Shown piece by piece: positions 18,131 to 26,670 of a DNA stretch of 64,000 bases. The notes below the pieces were generated by a model. The model was given only the letters and a program-made list of their open reading frames with translations, did no database searches and was not told the DNA's origin. Source of the DNA: Bacteroidales bacterium. Lineage in GTDB: Bacteria; Bacteroidota; Bacteroidia; Bacteroidales; P3. The stretch is from the NCBI GenBank assembly GCA_017454015.1, contig JAFTDW010000005.1:1-64000 (forward strand), given 5' to 3'. The translations under genes were made by a program, and so were the position numbers. Each line of letters begins with the position of its first letter. Position 1 is the first letter of the stretch.

Positions 18131-18420
18131 GCCTCGAAGAGGCTTAATCTCAATAACACCACATGAAGAAACATCCAGTGGATGTTTTGATAGCGAAGCG
18201 GAGAATATCGGAACGCAGTGTGGTGCTGCAAAATAGAAAGAATAATGTGTCTCGAAGTGAAGAAAGTCCTGTGGACTTTCGATAGCGAAGTGGAGAATTA
18301 ACCAAAGCGAATTTTTAGAACAAGCCTAAATAGTTTAATCCCATTGTGTCCCGCCAAATTGGCGGGACACAATGGGATTATGAGAATGAAACAGCCATTC
18401 CAATGAATGGCATTGTTTCA
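18131..18420. repeat. Cluster of REP-like hairpins between convergent genes
   Basis: This gap holds no gene but at least five inverted repeats: gcctc/gaggc (18131-18143); aacatcc/ggatgtt (18170-18186); aaagtcc/ggacttt (18263-18279); a perfect 45-nt palindrome with 22-bp arms (18335-18379, core cccgccaaattggcggg); and tgaaaca-gccattc against its complement (about 18386-18420). The second and third hairpins share the downstream sequence gatagcgaagYggagaat, so they are two copies of one element with different but complementary stems. They may act as bidirectional terminators for the U32 gene and the minus-strand lipoprotein. Confidence 0.7.
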
Positions 18421-18429
18421 ATTAACTAA

Positions 18430-20118
18430 TTAATCACAGACAAGCCTTACGGAAGCACCATATTGCCTTTTGCTTCTATTTGTATAGTGAAACGCGGCCG
18501 TCCCTGTTCCTTCAAAATATGGTTGACTCGCAAAAGAATGACGCGTATCAGACAAATCGTATCGTGTCGATGACCAATAATAACCATTTTTCCCAACATT
18601 CGATACACTGGTAGTCGTAACTCTTTGCCCGGCGGCAGGCAAAAATACAGCACCGGCAGCTTCTATCAACGTCCAATCAGACTGAGAGTAGTTATTGTTT
18701 TCATAACGAATTTGCGAACCCGAATTAATCCCGACGGGCTGCGCCACACCGTCGGGATGCGTGTAGCTGTCGGGAAACAATATCAAACCGCACACACCGT
18801 TAACCGTTGCCTTAATCCAGCGTGCATTGGCAGTTCCATTGACAGTTGATGCAGACCTTTGGCTGCCGAGGTAGTACCACTCGTCAGCGGTCAACGTACG
18901 CCAGAGTCCAGCCTGGTTGCCGCCGTTGGATATGGCGTTGTATACGCCCCAGTCGGCATTGGCATAAGCCCCTGTGAGGTCGTATTTGGCATCAGTGCCG
19001 TCCGACGGACCGTAACCATAGCCATTACGCTCAGTGTAAGGTGAAGTGTATGACTGGGATTTATCGTAGGGCATATAAAAATAGTTGCCGTTGTCCCAAC
19101 CGCTGGTACCCCAGCCAAAGAGGTCGATCCAGCCACTGTATGTGCTCGATATGTTGGCATTGCCTGCACCTATGGTGTCCCACTGGTGCTCGGCGAAGCG
19201 CCATGTACCTGTCGAAGCCTGATACTGTAGGTTGCCCTTCGAAAATCGCACCGTGGAGCCCGGAGCCACGCTGAACCTGCCGCTCAACACACCCTCGGTA
19301 GCCGTGGTGAAGTCGAGGTCGGTAAGTGTTATGGTGGTTATCTGGCCTCGGTTGAGCATTATGCTTGTCGAGGCTGTTTTGGTGCAGGTGGCTCCGTTCG
19401 ATGCCACAAGCTTTACGCGGAACAAGTTGAATGTGTATGCCGGTATATACATGTAGAAATTCCTGGCTGAAGATATGTCCTGCGGGGTGTCAAGGCTCAA
19501 CAACACCTGTTTGTCTCGGAGATCAGGGTCTCGTAAGGTTGATCTTAATTTCATCTCGGCACCCGACCCTCGCACGCTCAAAGTGCCGGTGATGGCGCTA
19601 TCGACGGTTACCTGTATAGAGCTGAGACTCAGAGCTGCTGTGGCCGATATGCGGAAACGTACTATGGCACACATGCTGTAGAAAAGCAGGTTGTCAGGAG
19701 CGTCGCTCACAGAATACATTGGAAGCCTGTGCAGCGAGCCGTCGGGAGAATGCTGTATTGCCGGAAGTTTGACCGTAGTATACCAATTGCTTATAGATGC
19801 TGGATGTATGGCATAATATGTATTGCCACTACTAATATAATTATATACCTTTACAAACTCCGCCTCAGTAGTCCCAGCACCCGAAGAAAGTCTGTATATA
19901 CTTGCTTTGCTGCTACCTCTATGCACCGCGATGCTGTCGTCAGTATCCCAAAGCAACCGGCGTCCACGTTCAGTCATCGACAATTTGCTGTCGTCCTTTG
20001 CTTGCTCGGCTGATGCCTTAATGGTTTCTGGCATTGTGTCTTTCTGACAGGCTGCGGCAAGGAGTGCCACCGCCGCTATTAGTAATGTGCGTAATGCTGT
20101 CTTCATGCTATTTTTCAA
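18430..20118 (-). CDS. Surface lipoprotein, paralogue of the 3.3-4.9 kb lipoprotein
   Basis: 562 residues. Signal peptide and lipobox LLAAACQKD. The N-terminal region carries the same beta-rich pattern as the first paralogue (IHPASI, LPMYSVSD, IVRFRISATAA), and the C-terminal region repeats its motifs: RFSKGNLQYQASTGTWRFAE, WIDLFGWGTSGW, ADWGVYNAISNGGNQAG, AAGAVFLPAAG and the ending ASVRLVCD. The final Cys-Asp is closer to the Fibrobacter paralogous-domain ending than the His-Asp of the first copy. A small gene 83 bp upstream on the same strand may belong to its transcript. Confidence 0.7.
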   Translation of the reverse strand: MKNSMKTALRTLLIAAVALLAAACQKDTMPETIKASAEQAKDDSKLSMTERGRRLLWDTDDSIAVHRGSSKASIYRLSSGAGTTEAEFVKVYNYISSGNTYYAIHPASISNWYTTVKLPAIQHSPDGSLHRLPMYSVSDAPDNLLFYSMCAIVRFRISATAALSLSSIQVTVDSAITGTLSVRGSGAEMKLRSTLRDPDLRDKQVLLSLDTPQDISSARNFYMYIPAYTFNLFRVKLVASNGATCTKTASTSIMLNRGQITTITLTDLDFTTATEGVLSGRFSVAPGSTVRFSKGNLQYQASTGTWRFAEHQWDTIGAGNANISSTYSGWIDLFGWGTSGWDNGNYFYMPYDKSQSYTSPYTERNGYGYGPSDGTDAKYDLTGAYANADWGVYNAISNGGNQAGLWRTLTADEWYYLGSQRSASTVNGTANARWIKATVNGVCGLILFPDSYTHPDGVAQPVGINSGSQIRYENNNYSQSDWTLIEAAGAVFLPAAGQRVTTTSVSNVGKNGYYWSSTRYDLSDTRHSFASQPYFEGTGTAAFHYTNRSKRQYGASVRLVCD

Positions 20119-20201
20119 TTATTGAATGTTGGTTTTTATATCATTTAAAGACTGAGTATAATAATTTATATCTTTCTTGAAGCAACTAAACGGCTCCATT
20201 A

Positions 20202-20393
20202 TCAGAAGAAATTGCTGCGCCCGTAGTTTGTACCCGATTCTATGATTGTCTCAAAGTTGCCGCTGGAGGCAAAGCCACGCTCCACGCTGTATACCTCGAC
20301 CAATAACACCGGACTTTGGTAGTCTCTTTTTGTGGCGACGGGGGCGCTGCCTTCACCACCTAATGCTTGTTTTGCTGTTGTTTTTGTTGTCAT
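20202..20393 (-). CDS. Small peptide upstream of the lipoprotein gene
   Basis: 63 residues, no signal peptide: a charged start, then YQSPVLLVEVYSVERGFASS and a Gly/Asn-rich end. Many Bacteroidetes surface-protein loci carry a similar small gene with a Y-x-x-P-x-hydrophobic core ahead of a lipoprotein gene. The similarity is by pattern only and the function is unknown. Confidence 0.5.
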   Translation of the reverse strand: MTTKTTAKQALGGEGSAPVATKRDYQSPVLLVEVYSVERGFASSGNFETIIESGTNYGRSNFF

Positions 20394-20543
20394 TGTGATA
20401 TAACTGTTATTTGTTGCGCCTACTCTAATCGCAGTTTTCGGCCTCCCTGCTTATTGTGAATTAACCCCAACCGACCATTGGGATTAATTGTTGTATACCC
20501 TAAAAAGCTTCGCAGATCCTACTGCCGAGCTCCGAAATGGACA

Positions 20544-20746
20544 TAAAAAAAGAACCGCGAGCTGTTGTCATGCTCGAGGTTCTGCATACCTATTACCCAA
20601 CAAGAAGCTCGCGGATAACCACGAGCGTTCTGCTTCTTGTGGGTAATGATAAAATTTGCAGATTTCGAGCATTACCAAAAAGCAAAAAACGCTTTGATTA
20701 CGTTTTACTTATCTCTTTTTTATGCCATATATTCAGGTTTGGTTAT
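20544..20746 (-). ncRNA. Candidate small RNA with promoter box and terminator
   Basis: On the minus strand a -7 box TATCTTTG (plus-strand 20752-20759) is followed, about 200 nt later, by a stem of agaacctcgagc against gctcgcggttct and then a run of T (plus-strand 20544-20583), a good rho-independent terminator. Between them is a strong stem with arms attaccca and tgggtaat region (20592-20647). No open frame with coding features lies inside. This has the layout of an independent small RNA gene; no Rfam family was recognised. Confidence 0.4.
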
Positions 20747-20851
20747 TTTTGCAAAGATACAAATTATTTTTGATTTTGTCTGTCTTGCGTTGTTTTGTAG
20801 TACAAATAAATGTCGTCAAGATCTTTTGCGGCTCGGCGTAACCAATGGTTT

Positions 20852-21106
20852 TTATATACCATATCTTGCTTTCAACTCATCTTGTGAAACGAATCTACCT
20901 GCCTTATAGTCTTCATCGGCCTCTCTGAGCACTGTAGCAAATTCCTCTTTCGAATACTCGCATGGCATCTTAATACCGCTGAGCATGGCCACGACATCAG
21001 CCAACAAGGCTTCGTCATCAGACTGCGTGGCAAGTAACGACACCCTTTGACGCAACGCGGCAAGGTTGTCGTCGACACTGCTGTTTGTTCTTATTGTTGT
21101 CGCCAT
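20852..21106 (-). CDS. Small antitoxin-like protein
   Basis: 84 residues. The C-terminus DEDYKAGRFVSQDELKARYG resembles the C-terminal tail of RelB/YefM-type and similar antitoxins. No toxin gene is adjacent; downstream is only the candidate small RNA. A -7 box TAAATTTG (minus strand, 21159-21166) is a plausible promoter. It is either an orphan antitoxin or another short regulator. Confidence 0.5.
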   Translation of the reverse strand: MATTIRTNSSVDDNLAALRQRVSLLATQSDDEALLADVVAMLSGIKMPCEYSKEEFATVLREADEDYKAGRFVSQDELKARYGI

Positions 21107-21309
21107 TGTTTTCGTTAACAGTTTGTTGCGTACTATTCCTTATTGTGTTTATCCTTTGCAAATTTACATAAATTCCACGACATAAATGCTAATAGGACTA
21201 ATCTGACAAATAAAAAATCCCGCGGTGCGGCACTCGGAATGGGCCTCATATTTTGGCTTAATCGCTACGACCATTATCGTGCCCATTTTATCGCCAATGC
21301 AAAATAGTC

Positions 21310-21340
21310 TTTGATAATTCGAAATTTCTTTGTAACTTTG
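21310..21340 (+). promoter_or_regulatory. Promoter of the DUF4160/DUF2442 pair
   Basis: TTTG at 21310-21313 and TAACTTTG at 21333-21340 are separated by 19 bp, a good match to the Bacteroidetes -33/-7 boxes. The ATG is at 21362. Confidence 0.6.
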
Positions 21341-21361
21341 CAATAATAATTTGTATTATTT

Positions 21362-21619
21362 ATGCCTGAAATTTGTCGCTTTTACGGAATCATTATAACA
21401 ATGTACATACCGGATCACAACCCACCACATTTTCATATTAGATATAATGATTTCCACGCAATTATCGACATTAACACTGGAAAAATAAAAGGAGAGATGC
21501 CAAGGCAGGCATTGCGATTAGTGTACGACTGGCTTGATCTACACAAAGAAGAACTATTAACGAATTGGCACAATATTGAGAGTGGAAATCCTGTCATGCC
21601 AATAAAACCTCTTGAGTAA
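21362..21619 (+). CDS. DUF4160 domain protein
   Basis: 85 residues. It has the DUF4160 pattern: a start PEICRFYGIIITMYIPDHNP, then PPHFHIRYND, and GEMPRQALRLVYDWLDLHKE near the end. It ends at 21619 and is followed at once by a DUF2442 gene. DUF4160/DUF2442 pairs are widespread and are suspected toxin-antitoxin modules, but the function is not established. Confidence 0.8.
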   Translation: MPEICRFYGIIITMYIPDHNPPHFHIRYNDFHAIIDINTGKIKGEMPRQALRLVYDWLDLHKEELLTNWHNIESGNPVMPIKPLE

Positions 21620-21623
21620 TAAT

Positions 21624-21929
21624 ATGCAACACGATAATAATTTGATTTGGGTCGTTGAAGCAAAACCGATAGATGGGTATATGCTTGAACTGCTTTTCAA
21701 CAACGGAAAAGCAGGACGGTTCGACTGCAAACCTCTTATCAAGAAATACAAGCTATTCAGTAAATTAGAGGCTCCAGAGGTGTTTAACAATATAACCCTT
21801 GACGGCTGGACTGTTACATGGGCTGACGGAAGCATCGACATTGCTCCTGAATACCTCTACGAAAACAGCACCGAGCTGTACCCCACAAGAGAAGCCGCTA
21901 TTGACTTCGCGGCCGAGAATGCACTATAA
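21624..21929 (+). CDS. DUF2442 domain protein
   Basis: 101 residues from the ATG at 21624 (a TTG at 21612 would overlap the DUF4160 gene by 8 bp). The DUF2442 pattern is visible: VVEAKPIDGYMLELLFNNGK, then PEVFNNITLDGWTVTWADGS and IDIAPEYLYENS. It is the expected partner of the preceding DUF4160 gene. Confidence 0.8.
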   Translation: MQHDNNLIWVVEAKPIDGYMLELLFNNGKAGRFDCKPLIKKYKLFSKLEAPEVFNNITLDGWTVTWADGSIDIAPEYLYENSTELYPTREAAIDFAAENAL

Positions 21930-21936
21930 GTGCGTC

Positions 21937-22479
21937 TTACATAAACACCGCTACCAGCAGCATCAGTGCTGCTATCATGTGCCAGCGCTTGGCTGCCAGC
22001 TCTTTCTTGCGGCGCCCTAACATTATGCCAAGATACGAGAGTAGCAAGACTGACAATGCTATCGCTATTGTTGCCGGCAGGTAAGCCGCCTTCATGTCGG
22101 CAACAAAACCCACACCCAAGCCTAACAGCAACGCATTGACCGAGGCTGCCACCGACAGAGCCAACGCCGTGGTAGCTCTACCAAGGTCGTAGACCACCTG
22201 CTCCCTCTTGCGACCAAGCAATGGCAACAAGAGCTTGACGACTACCACCACAAAGAGGGCTATGAAGAAGGTCTTGTCGATGTCGGGCAGGTCGAAGCGC
22301 AGCAGGTTGCCGAGCCACACGCCTCCCTGAAAGAGCAACGTCTGCATGAGTGCCATGATTAGCGACACCGCCAAGCCTTTTGTAAGGCGCAAGGCGGTGC
22401 CTTGGGTGTTGCGGTAGGTAAGCAGCATGGACTCAAGCGCAAGAGCCAAAGCCAGCAGTATATAGCTAAAGGTAGTCAT
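21937..22479 (-). CDS. MntP-like membrane protein (putative manganese exporter)
   Basis: 180 residues with six membrane segments in two halves, the layout of MntP/DUF204 proteins. The second half AASVNALLLGLGVGFVADMK matches the family's conserved region with small residues and an Asp; the first half has SYILLALALALESMLL, where typical MntP has Asp in place of Glu. It starts 1 bp after the rsmA stop, so it is the last gene of the long minus-strand operon. Confidence 0.65.
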   Translation of the reverse strand: MTTFSYILLALALALESMLLTYRNTQGTALRLTKGLAVSLIMALMQTLLFQGGVWLGNLLRFDLPDIDKTFFIALFVVVVVKLLLPLLGRKREQVVYDLGRATTALALSVAASVNALLLGLGVGFVADMKAAYLPATIAIALSVLLLSYLGIMLGRRKKELAAKRWHMIAALMLLVAVFM

Positions 22480-22480
22480 G

Positions 22481-23251
22481 TTAAAGAGAAATCTTTTGGG
22501 TTATAGTTACAAAATCGGCAACAGAGAGCTGTTCGGCACGTTTGAGCAAGAGCTCTTCGGGCAGGGCGTCGATAGCGGCATCTATTGCCTTGAGGGCGTT
22601 GCGCATAGTCTTGCGGCGCTGGTTGAAGCCTGCCTTCACCACTTTGGCAAAGAGCTGCTCGTCGCATTCGAGGTGCGACACGCTGTTGCGGCGCAGGCGC
22701 ACCACGGCAGACTTGACCTTCGGCGGCGGCGAGAAGACATCCTCGGAGACTGTGAAGAGGTACTCTATGTCGTAAAAGGCCGAGAGCAAGACACTAAGGA
22801 TGCCATAGACTTTGCTGCCGGGCTTGGCGGCAATACGTTCGGCCACCTCTTTCTGGAACATCCCGACAACCTCTGGTACCATGTTGCGGTTGTCGTAGAC
22901 CTTAAAAAGTATCTGCGACGAGATGTTATAAGGGAAGTTACCAATAACCGCCATGCTATCAGTGCCTTGTGGCAGAAGGTCGGCAAGGTCGAGCCGCAGA
23001 AAGTCGGCCTCGACAACCTTGAGCTGCGGATAATGGCTGCCAAGGTATGCCACCGACTCGCTGTCTATCTCAACGGCTTTGAAATCAATATCATCGCGTT
23101 GTAGCAAGTATTTAGTGAGGACACCCATGCCGGGGCCTATCTCAAGCACACAACGCACATCGCCCGACAGACTGTCGGCTATCCTCTTGGCTATCGTCTC
23201 GTCTTTTAGGAAATGCTGTCCCAGATATTTCTTGGCCTTTACCTGCTCCAT
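22481..23251 (-). CDS. rsmA: 16S rRNA dimethyladenosine transferase
   Basis: 256 residues, normal for RsmA/KsgA, which dimethylates two adjacent adenines near the 3' end of 16S rRNA. Motifs: KKYLGQHFLKDE at the start, SAM site VLEIGPGMGVLTKYLL, acidic AVEIDSES, and catalytic NFPYNISSQILFK. It lies between a glycosyltransferase and the MntP-like gene with gaps of 7 and 1 bp. Confidence 0.93.
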   Translation of the reverse strand: MEQVKAKKYLGQHFLKDETIAKRIADSLSGDVRCVLEIGPGMGVLTKYLLQRDDIDFKAVEIDSESVAYLGSHYPQLKVVEADFLRLDLADLLPQGTDSMAVIGNFPYNISSQILFKVYDNRNMVPEVVGMFQKEVAERIAAKPGSKVYGILSVLLSAFYDIEYLFTVSEDVFSPPPKVKSAVVRLRRNSVSHLECDEQLFAKVVKAGFNQRRKTMRNALKAIDAAIDALPEELLLKRAEQLSVADFVTITQKISL

Positions 23252-23258
23252 AACACAC

Positions 23259-24242
23259 TCATTTTATATGTTTTACTATGCCTGCCAACGAACCCGCACC
23301 GTAGCTTGCATGGAGAACCGCGTATGCCGCAAAGAGTTTCCAGAAATCGAGATGATCTTTACACTTTTGCCTCAGACAGATAGCCACTATAAGCAACAGA
23401 TAGGCCACAGCTGACGCGACGGCAAGGAACAGCAGCGGTGTCCACAGAAGGGCAAGAAGCAGCGGCAGCGAGAGCGAGAGCAGGAAGAGCAACGGTATGA
23501 AGTGCCGCAACGAGAGCGACTTGAAGTTACGGGTGATACGCACTGTGAGTATGTTCCACAATCCGTTGCGATAGTTGTTCGACGCCAAGGCAGAGTAGGT
23601 CTCGCGGGCATAGTAGGTACACACGGCATCGGGCACAAGCATGATGGTCTTTCCTTTGGCGATGAGACGCTTGGACAACTCTATGTCGTGATTGCGGATA
23701 AGACGCTCGTCATAATAGCCGGCCTCATCGAAGAGGATGCGCCTGTAGAGGCCGAAAGGCACGGTGTCGACCTTTGTAGGCTCACTGACTCCTATGCGGA
23801 ACATGGCGTTGCCCACACCGAACCGACTGGAAAGCACCGCCTTTATGGCCAACGCCTTGGGGGTGCGATGCTTGACATCGGTAAGCATGACGCCGCCCAC
23901 AACATCGGCTCCATAGCGTTCTCGCGCTGCTATGAGACGAGCCACATAGTCGGGCGAGAAAGCGGCATGGGCACTGCTGATAAGCACGTAGTCGCCAGTG
24001 GCTTTCTTTACTCCCAAGTTGAGCCCGAAAGGGGTGAATATCCGAAGATTAGAGACCACGACGATGTTGTCGAACTCGCGTTGCAGCCGTTGGCATACTG
24101 CCATGGTGCCATCGGTGCTGCAGCCGTCGACAACTATCAGTTCCAACTCTATGCCTGATGCAGCCTGGCGTTGCAGGGAACGCAGACAGTCTTCAATATA
24201 AACCTCTTCGTTGCGACAGGGTATGACTACCGATATTTTCAT
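23259..24242 (-). CDS. Family 2 glycosyltransferase
   Basis: 327 residues. GT-A fold start ISVVIPCRNEEVYIEDCL, IVVDGCSTDGT, the metal-binding region replaced by SSAHAAF, and the acceptor region DERLIRNHDIELSKRLIAKG (ED-type acid in NHD). Two C-terminal membrane segments (FIPLLFLLSLSLPLLLALLW and AVAYLLLIVAICL) anchor it to the inner membrane. It is part of the surface-glycan operon, with 2 bp to the next gene upstream. Confidence 0.85.
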   Translation of the reverse strand: MKISVVIPCRNEEVYIEDCLRSLQRQAASGIELELIVVDGCSTDGTMAVCQRLQREFDNIVVVSNLRIFTPFGLNLGVKKATGDYVLISSAHAAFSPDYVARLIAARERYGADVVGGVMLTDVKHRTPKALAIKAVLSSRFGVGNAMFRIGVSEPTKVDTVPFGLYRRILFDEAGYYDERLIRNHDIELSKRLIAKGKTIMLVPDAVCTYYARETYSALASNNYRNGLWNILTVRITRNFKSLSLRHFIPLLFLLSLSLPLLLALLWTPLLFLAVASAVAYLLLIVAICLRQKCKDHLDFWKLFAAYAVLHASYGAGSLAGIVKHIK

Positions 24243-24244
24243 AC

Positions 24245-25345
24245 TTATAATAACGTGGCGTAAAGGTCTAAAAGTATCTTTTCTTGCGACTTCCAGCTAT
24301 ATTTATTCTCCACGGCAGCCCTTCCACGCTGTCCCATGAGGTGAGCCAACTCCCTGTCGGAAGCCAGCTGACGCACTGCTGATGCAACAGCCTTTGCGTC
24401 GAGCGGGTCGACACAGAGGCCGCAATGGCAATCCTCGACAATGCCACGCCAGAGCGGGAAGTCGGAGCAGACCACCGGAATGCCTGCAGCCATATACTCG
24501 AACAGTTTGATAGGCAGCGAGTCTTTATAGCTCGGTAGCGGGTGGAGCAGCAAGAGCCCCATCATGCTGTCCGCCAACAGCTCGTCGACCTGACGGCGGT
24601 CGAGAAAGCCTCTGTAATCGACATTCTTCCAGCCATCGAGCCGTTGCATCTCGCCGAGCAGCGAAGGGGGCGCAAAGGTGCCAGCCAGAAGCAGCGGGAT
24701 ATTGGCATTGCCAGCCGCGCACACCATCTCCTCTATGCCGCGCTCCCGGAATATGCCTCCTATATAACATGCCGCGACGGGGCGAGAGTCCCAGTTGTCG
24801 CGCGGCTTGATCTCGTCAAGTATAGGGAAGTTGCCGACAGCGCACACCCTGTCGGATGGCAGCAGCTGCTCAAAACGCTCTTTGATATGTGGTGTGGCGG
24901 TGACTATTGCCGACATTTTGCGTGCCCTGGCATTCTCGACACGCTCTACCACACGCGACAACAACGGGCGTAACCCACTTGGTATCCACGGTTTGGCCAA
25001 TATCTGGCGGGGCAGGTCCTCGTGGCTGTCGTAGACCACTGTTTTGCCACGGAGACGGAGACGCACGGCAGCTTTGAGCAGCTCGGGGTCGTGGATATGA
25101 TATATCTGCGCATCGATGGCGACGGCAGCCTCATAGACAGGCCGCCAGGCTCTCACGATACGCATTAGGCGGTTGCCTATCTTCTTTACTCCTACTATGT
25201 TGACCCAATCGACCACATGGCTCTGCGCACCAGCCACAACGAAGAATACCTCGTAACCGTTGCGACTTAGCGAGACACACTCTTTGAGAAAGATACGCGT
25301 GTCGTTCTCGTCGTGTACCGAAGTGAGATGACAAACCCTAATCAT
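24245..25345 (-). CDS. Family 4 glycosyltransferase
   Basis: 366 residues, GT-B fold. N-terminal Rossmann half from RVCHLTSVHDENDTRIF to YDSHEDLPRQ; C-terminal half with the sugar-nucleotide region KLFEYMAAGIPVVCSDFPLW (the conserved E of the E-x7-E motif is in FEYMAAG). It probably adds a sugar to a lipid-linked oligosaccharide on the cytoplasmic face. Its start overlaps the end of the flippase gene by 4 bp. Confidence 0.85.
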   Translation of the reverse strand: MIRVCHLTSVHDENDTRIFLKECVSLSRNGYEVFFVVAGAQSHVVDWVNIVGVKKIGNRLMRIVRAWRPVYEAAVAIDAQIYHIHDPELLKAAVRLRLRGKTVVYDSHEDLPRQILAKPWIPSGLRPLLSRVVERVENARARKMSAIVTATPHIKERFEQLLPSDRVCAVGNFPILDEIKPRDNWDSRPVAACYIGGIFRERGIEEMVCAAGNANIPLLLAGTFAPPSLLGEMQRLDGWKNVDYRGFLDRRQVDELLADSMMGLLLLHPLPSYKDSLPIKLFEYMAAGIPVVCSDFPLWRGIVEDCHCGLCVDPLDAKAVASAVRQLASDRELAHLMGQRGRAAVENKYSWKSQEKILLDLYATLL

Positions 25346-26670
25346 TTGCGTTTGGTTTTTGTGTTATATGCTACGCATCGAGAAACAGCTATTAGTTTGG
25401 AACTACTTTTGCCTCCGCCTTTTGAGATAATATAAGTCATTATGATGCTCAACAGATAGGCAGACCCTCGCAGAACCGAGAACAATAACACTGTAGCGGT
25501 CATCGACTTGCAAAAGTAGCCACCGACAATGACGGCCACAAGCGTAGAGACAACATAATAGACCTGCCAATAGAAGAGAGCCCTGAGTTTCTCGGCGACG
25601 ATGAAGACGCCGCTCATGCTGTTTGCCACAAACGACAGCGCCATGGCGGGTGCGAGATACTGGGCGTAGTGGCCGGTTACAAGCCACTGGTTGCCAAGGA
25701 ACAAAGTAGTGAGCCACGGCAGAAACCAGACAAAAGCCAACAGAGCCAACAGAGCCGAGGCCGACAATGGGATAACGAGTTTCTTGTAAACTTGCCTGCA
25801 GCTGCCCGTGGCTTTGTAGTCCTCGTTGGCACGTTGGCGAAACACATCGCGCAAGGCACCGCTAATCACTGTGATAGGTATGGCAAAGACAGCCATGGCC
25901 ATAGAGAAATAGCCCACCTCGGTCTTATTGAAAAAAGCCGCTATAAGCAACAGGGGGGCCTGCATGCCTACGGCGTTGAGCAGCTGCCCCGGCATGTTAT
26001 ACTTGGGGAACTCAATGTAACGACGGGCACCCGTTTTGATATCGGCCCACGTAACTTGCTGGAACCATGCGCTGTCGAGCCTCAAGGCGCGCCACCAACA
26101 GACCACCGCCGTGACCATACGCCCTGCCGTGTCGCCCACCACCAGCCCCTGCGGCACCACCTTGGCAAGGCCGCACAACAGCTTGCCCAACACTATGGCG
26201 CCGGAGTTGACAATCTTGTTGACCGATAAAGCTTTGAAGTATTTCTCCCGCACGCACCACTCGTTGTATACGTTGAAGACTACTATAGAGAATGCCGACA
26301 ACGGGCATATAAACAGCCACTTGTAGAGTCCCGGCTCGTTCAGCCAACGGCTCAGGGCACCTGCCATTAGCAGCTGCATGACAAGATAAGACACAATAAG
26401 GAAAACACCGGCAAGGAGCAACGACAACACCGCGAGGGCAGCGGCTTCTCGTTTGTTGTCGGCTATGAGTATGCCTCCTTCGTATTTGCCCGTGGAGACC
26501 ACCACAAGTATGGAGGTGATAGCCGTCAGGGTGGCCAGCAGTCCGAACTCGTCGACGGCAAAGATGCGGCCCAGAATCGGATAGAAAACCAGCGGCAGCA
26601 CCTGCGCTATCCCCACCCCCGAGGAGAGGAGCAGACTGTTCTTTACAAAATCGGTAAGCTTAAGCTTCAT
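25342..26670 (-). CDS. Wzx-like polysaccharide flippase
   Basis: 442 residues with 12 or more membrane segments, starting LTDFVKNSLLLSSGVGIAQV, typical of the polysaccharide-synthesis (MOP) superfamily. It would flip undecaprenol-linked repeat units to the periplasm. The gene overlaps the Wzy-like gene by 11 bp and the GT4 gene by 4 bp, showing tight coupling. The last 30 residues are basic and cytoplasmic. Confidence 0.85.
   Translation of the reverse strand: MKLKLTDFVKNSLLLSSGVGIAQVLPLVFYPILGRIFAVDEFGLLATLTAITSILVVVSTGKYEGGILIADNKREAAALAVLSLLLAGVFLIVSYLVMQLLMAGALSRWLNEPGLYKWLFICPLSAFSIVVFNVYNEWCVREKYFKALSVNKIVNSGAIVLGKLLCGLAKVVPQGLVVGDTAGRMVTAVVCWWRALRLDSAWFQQVTWADIKTGARRYIEFPKYNMPGQLLNAVGMQAPLLLIAAFFNKTEVGYFSMAMAVFAIPITVISGALRDVFRQRANEDYKATGSCRQVYKKLVIPLSASALLALLAFVWFLPWLTTLFLGNQWLVTGHYAQYLAPAMALSFVANSMSGVFIVAEKLRALFYWQVYYVVSTLVAVIVGGYFCKSMTATVLLFSVLRGSAYLLSIIMTYIISKGGGKSSSKLIAVSRCVAYNTKTKRK

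Noticed and set aside
20537..20773. 78-codon plus-strand frame in the hairpin region
   Set aside because: It runs through two inverted repeats and a terminator and has no coding features; a small RNA on the other strand explains the region better.
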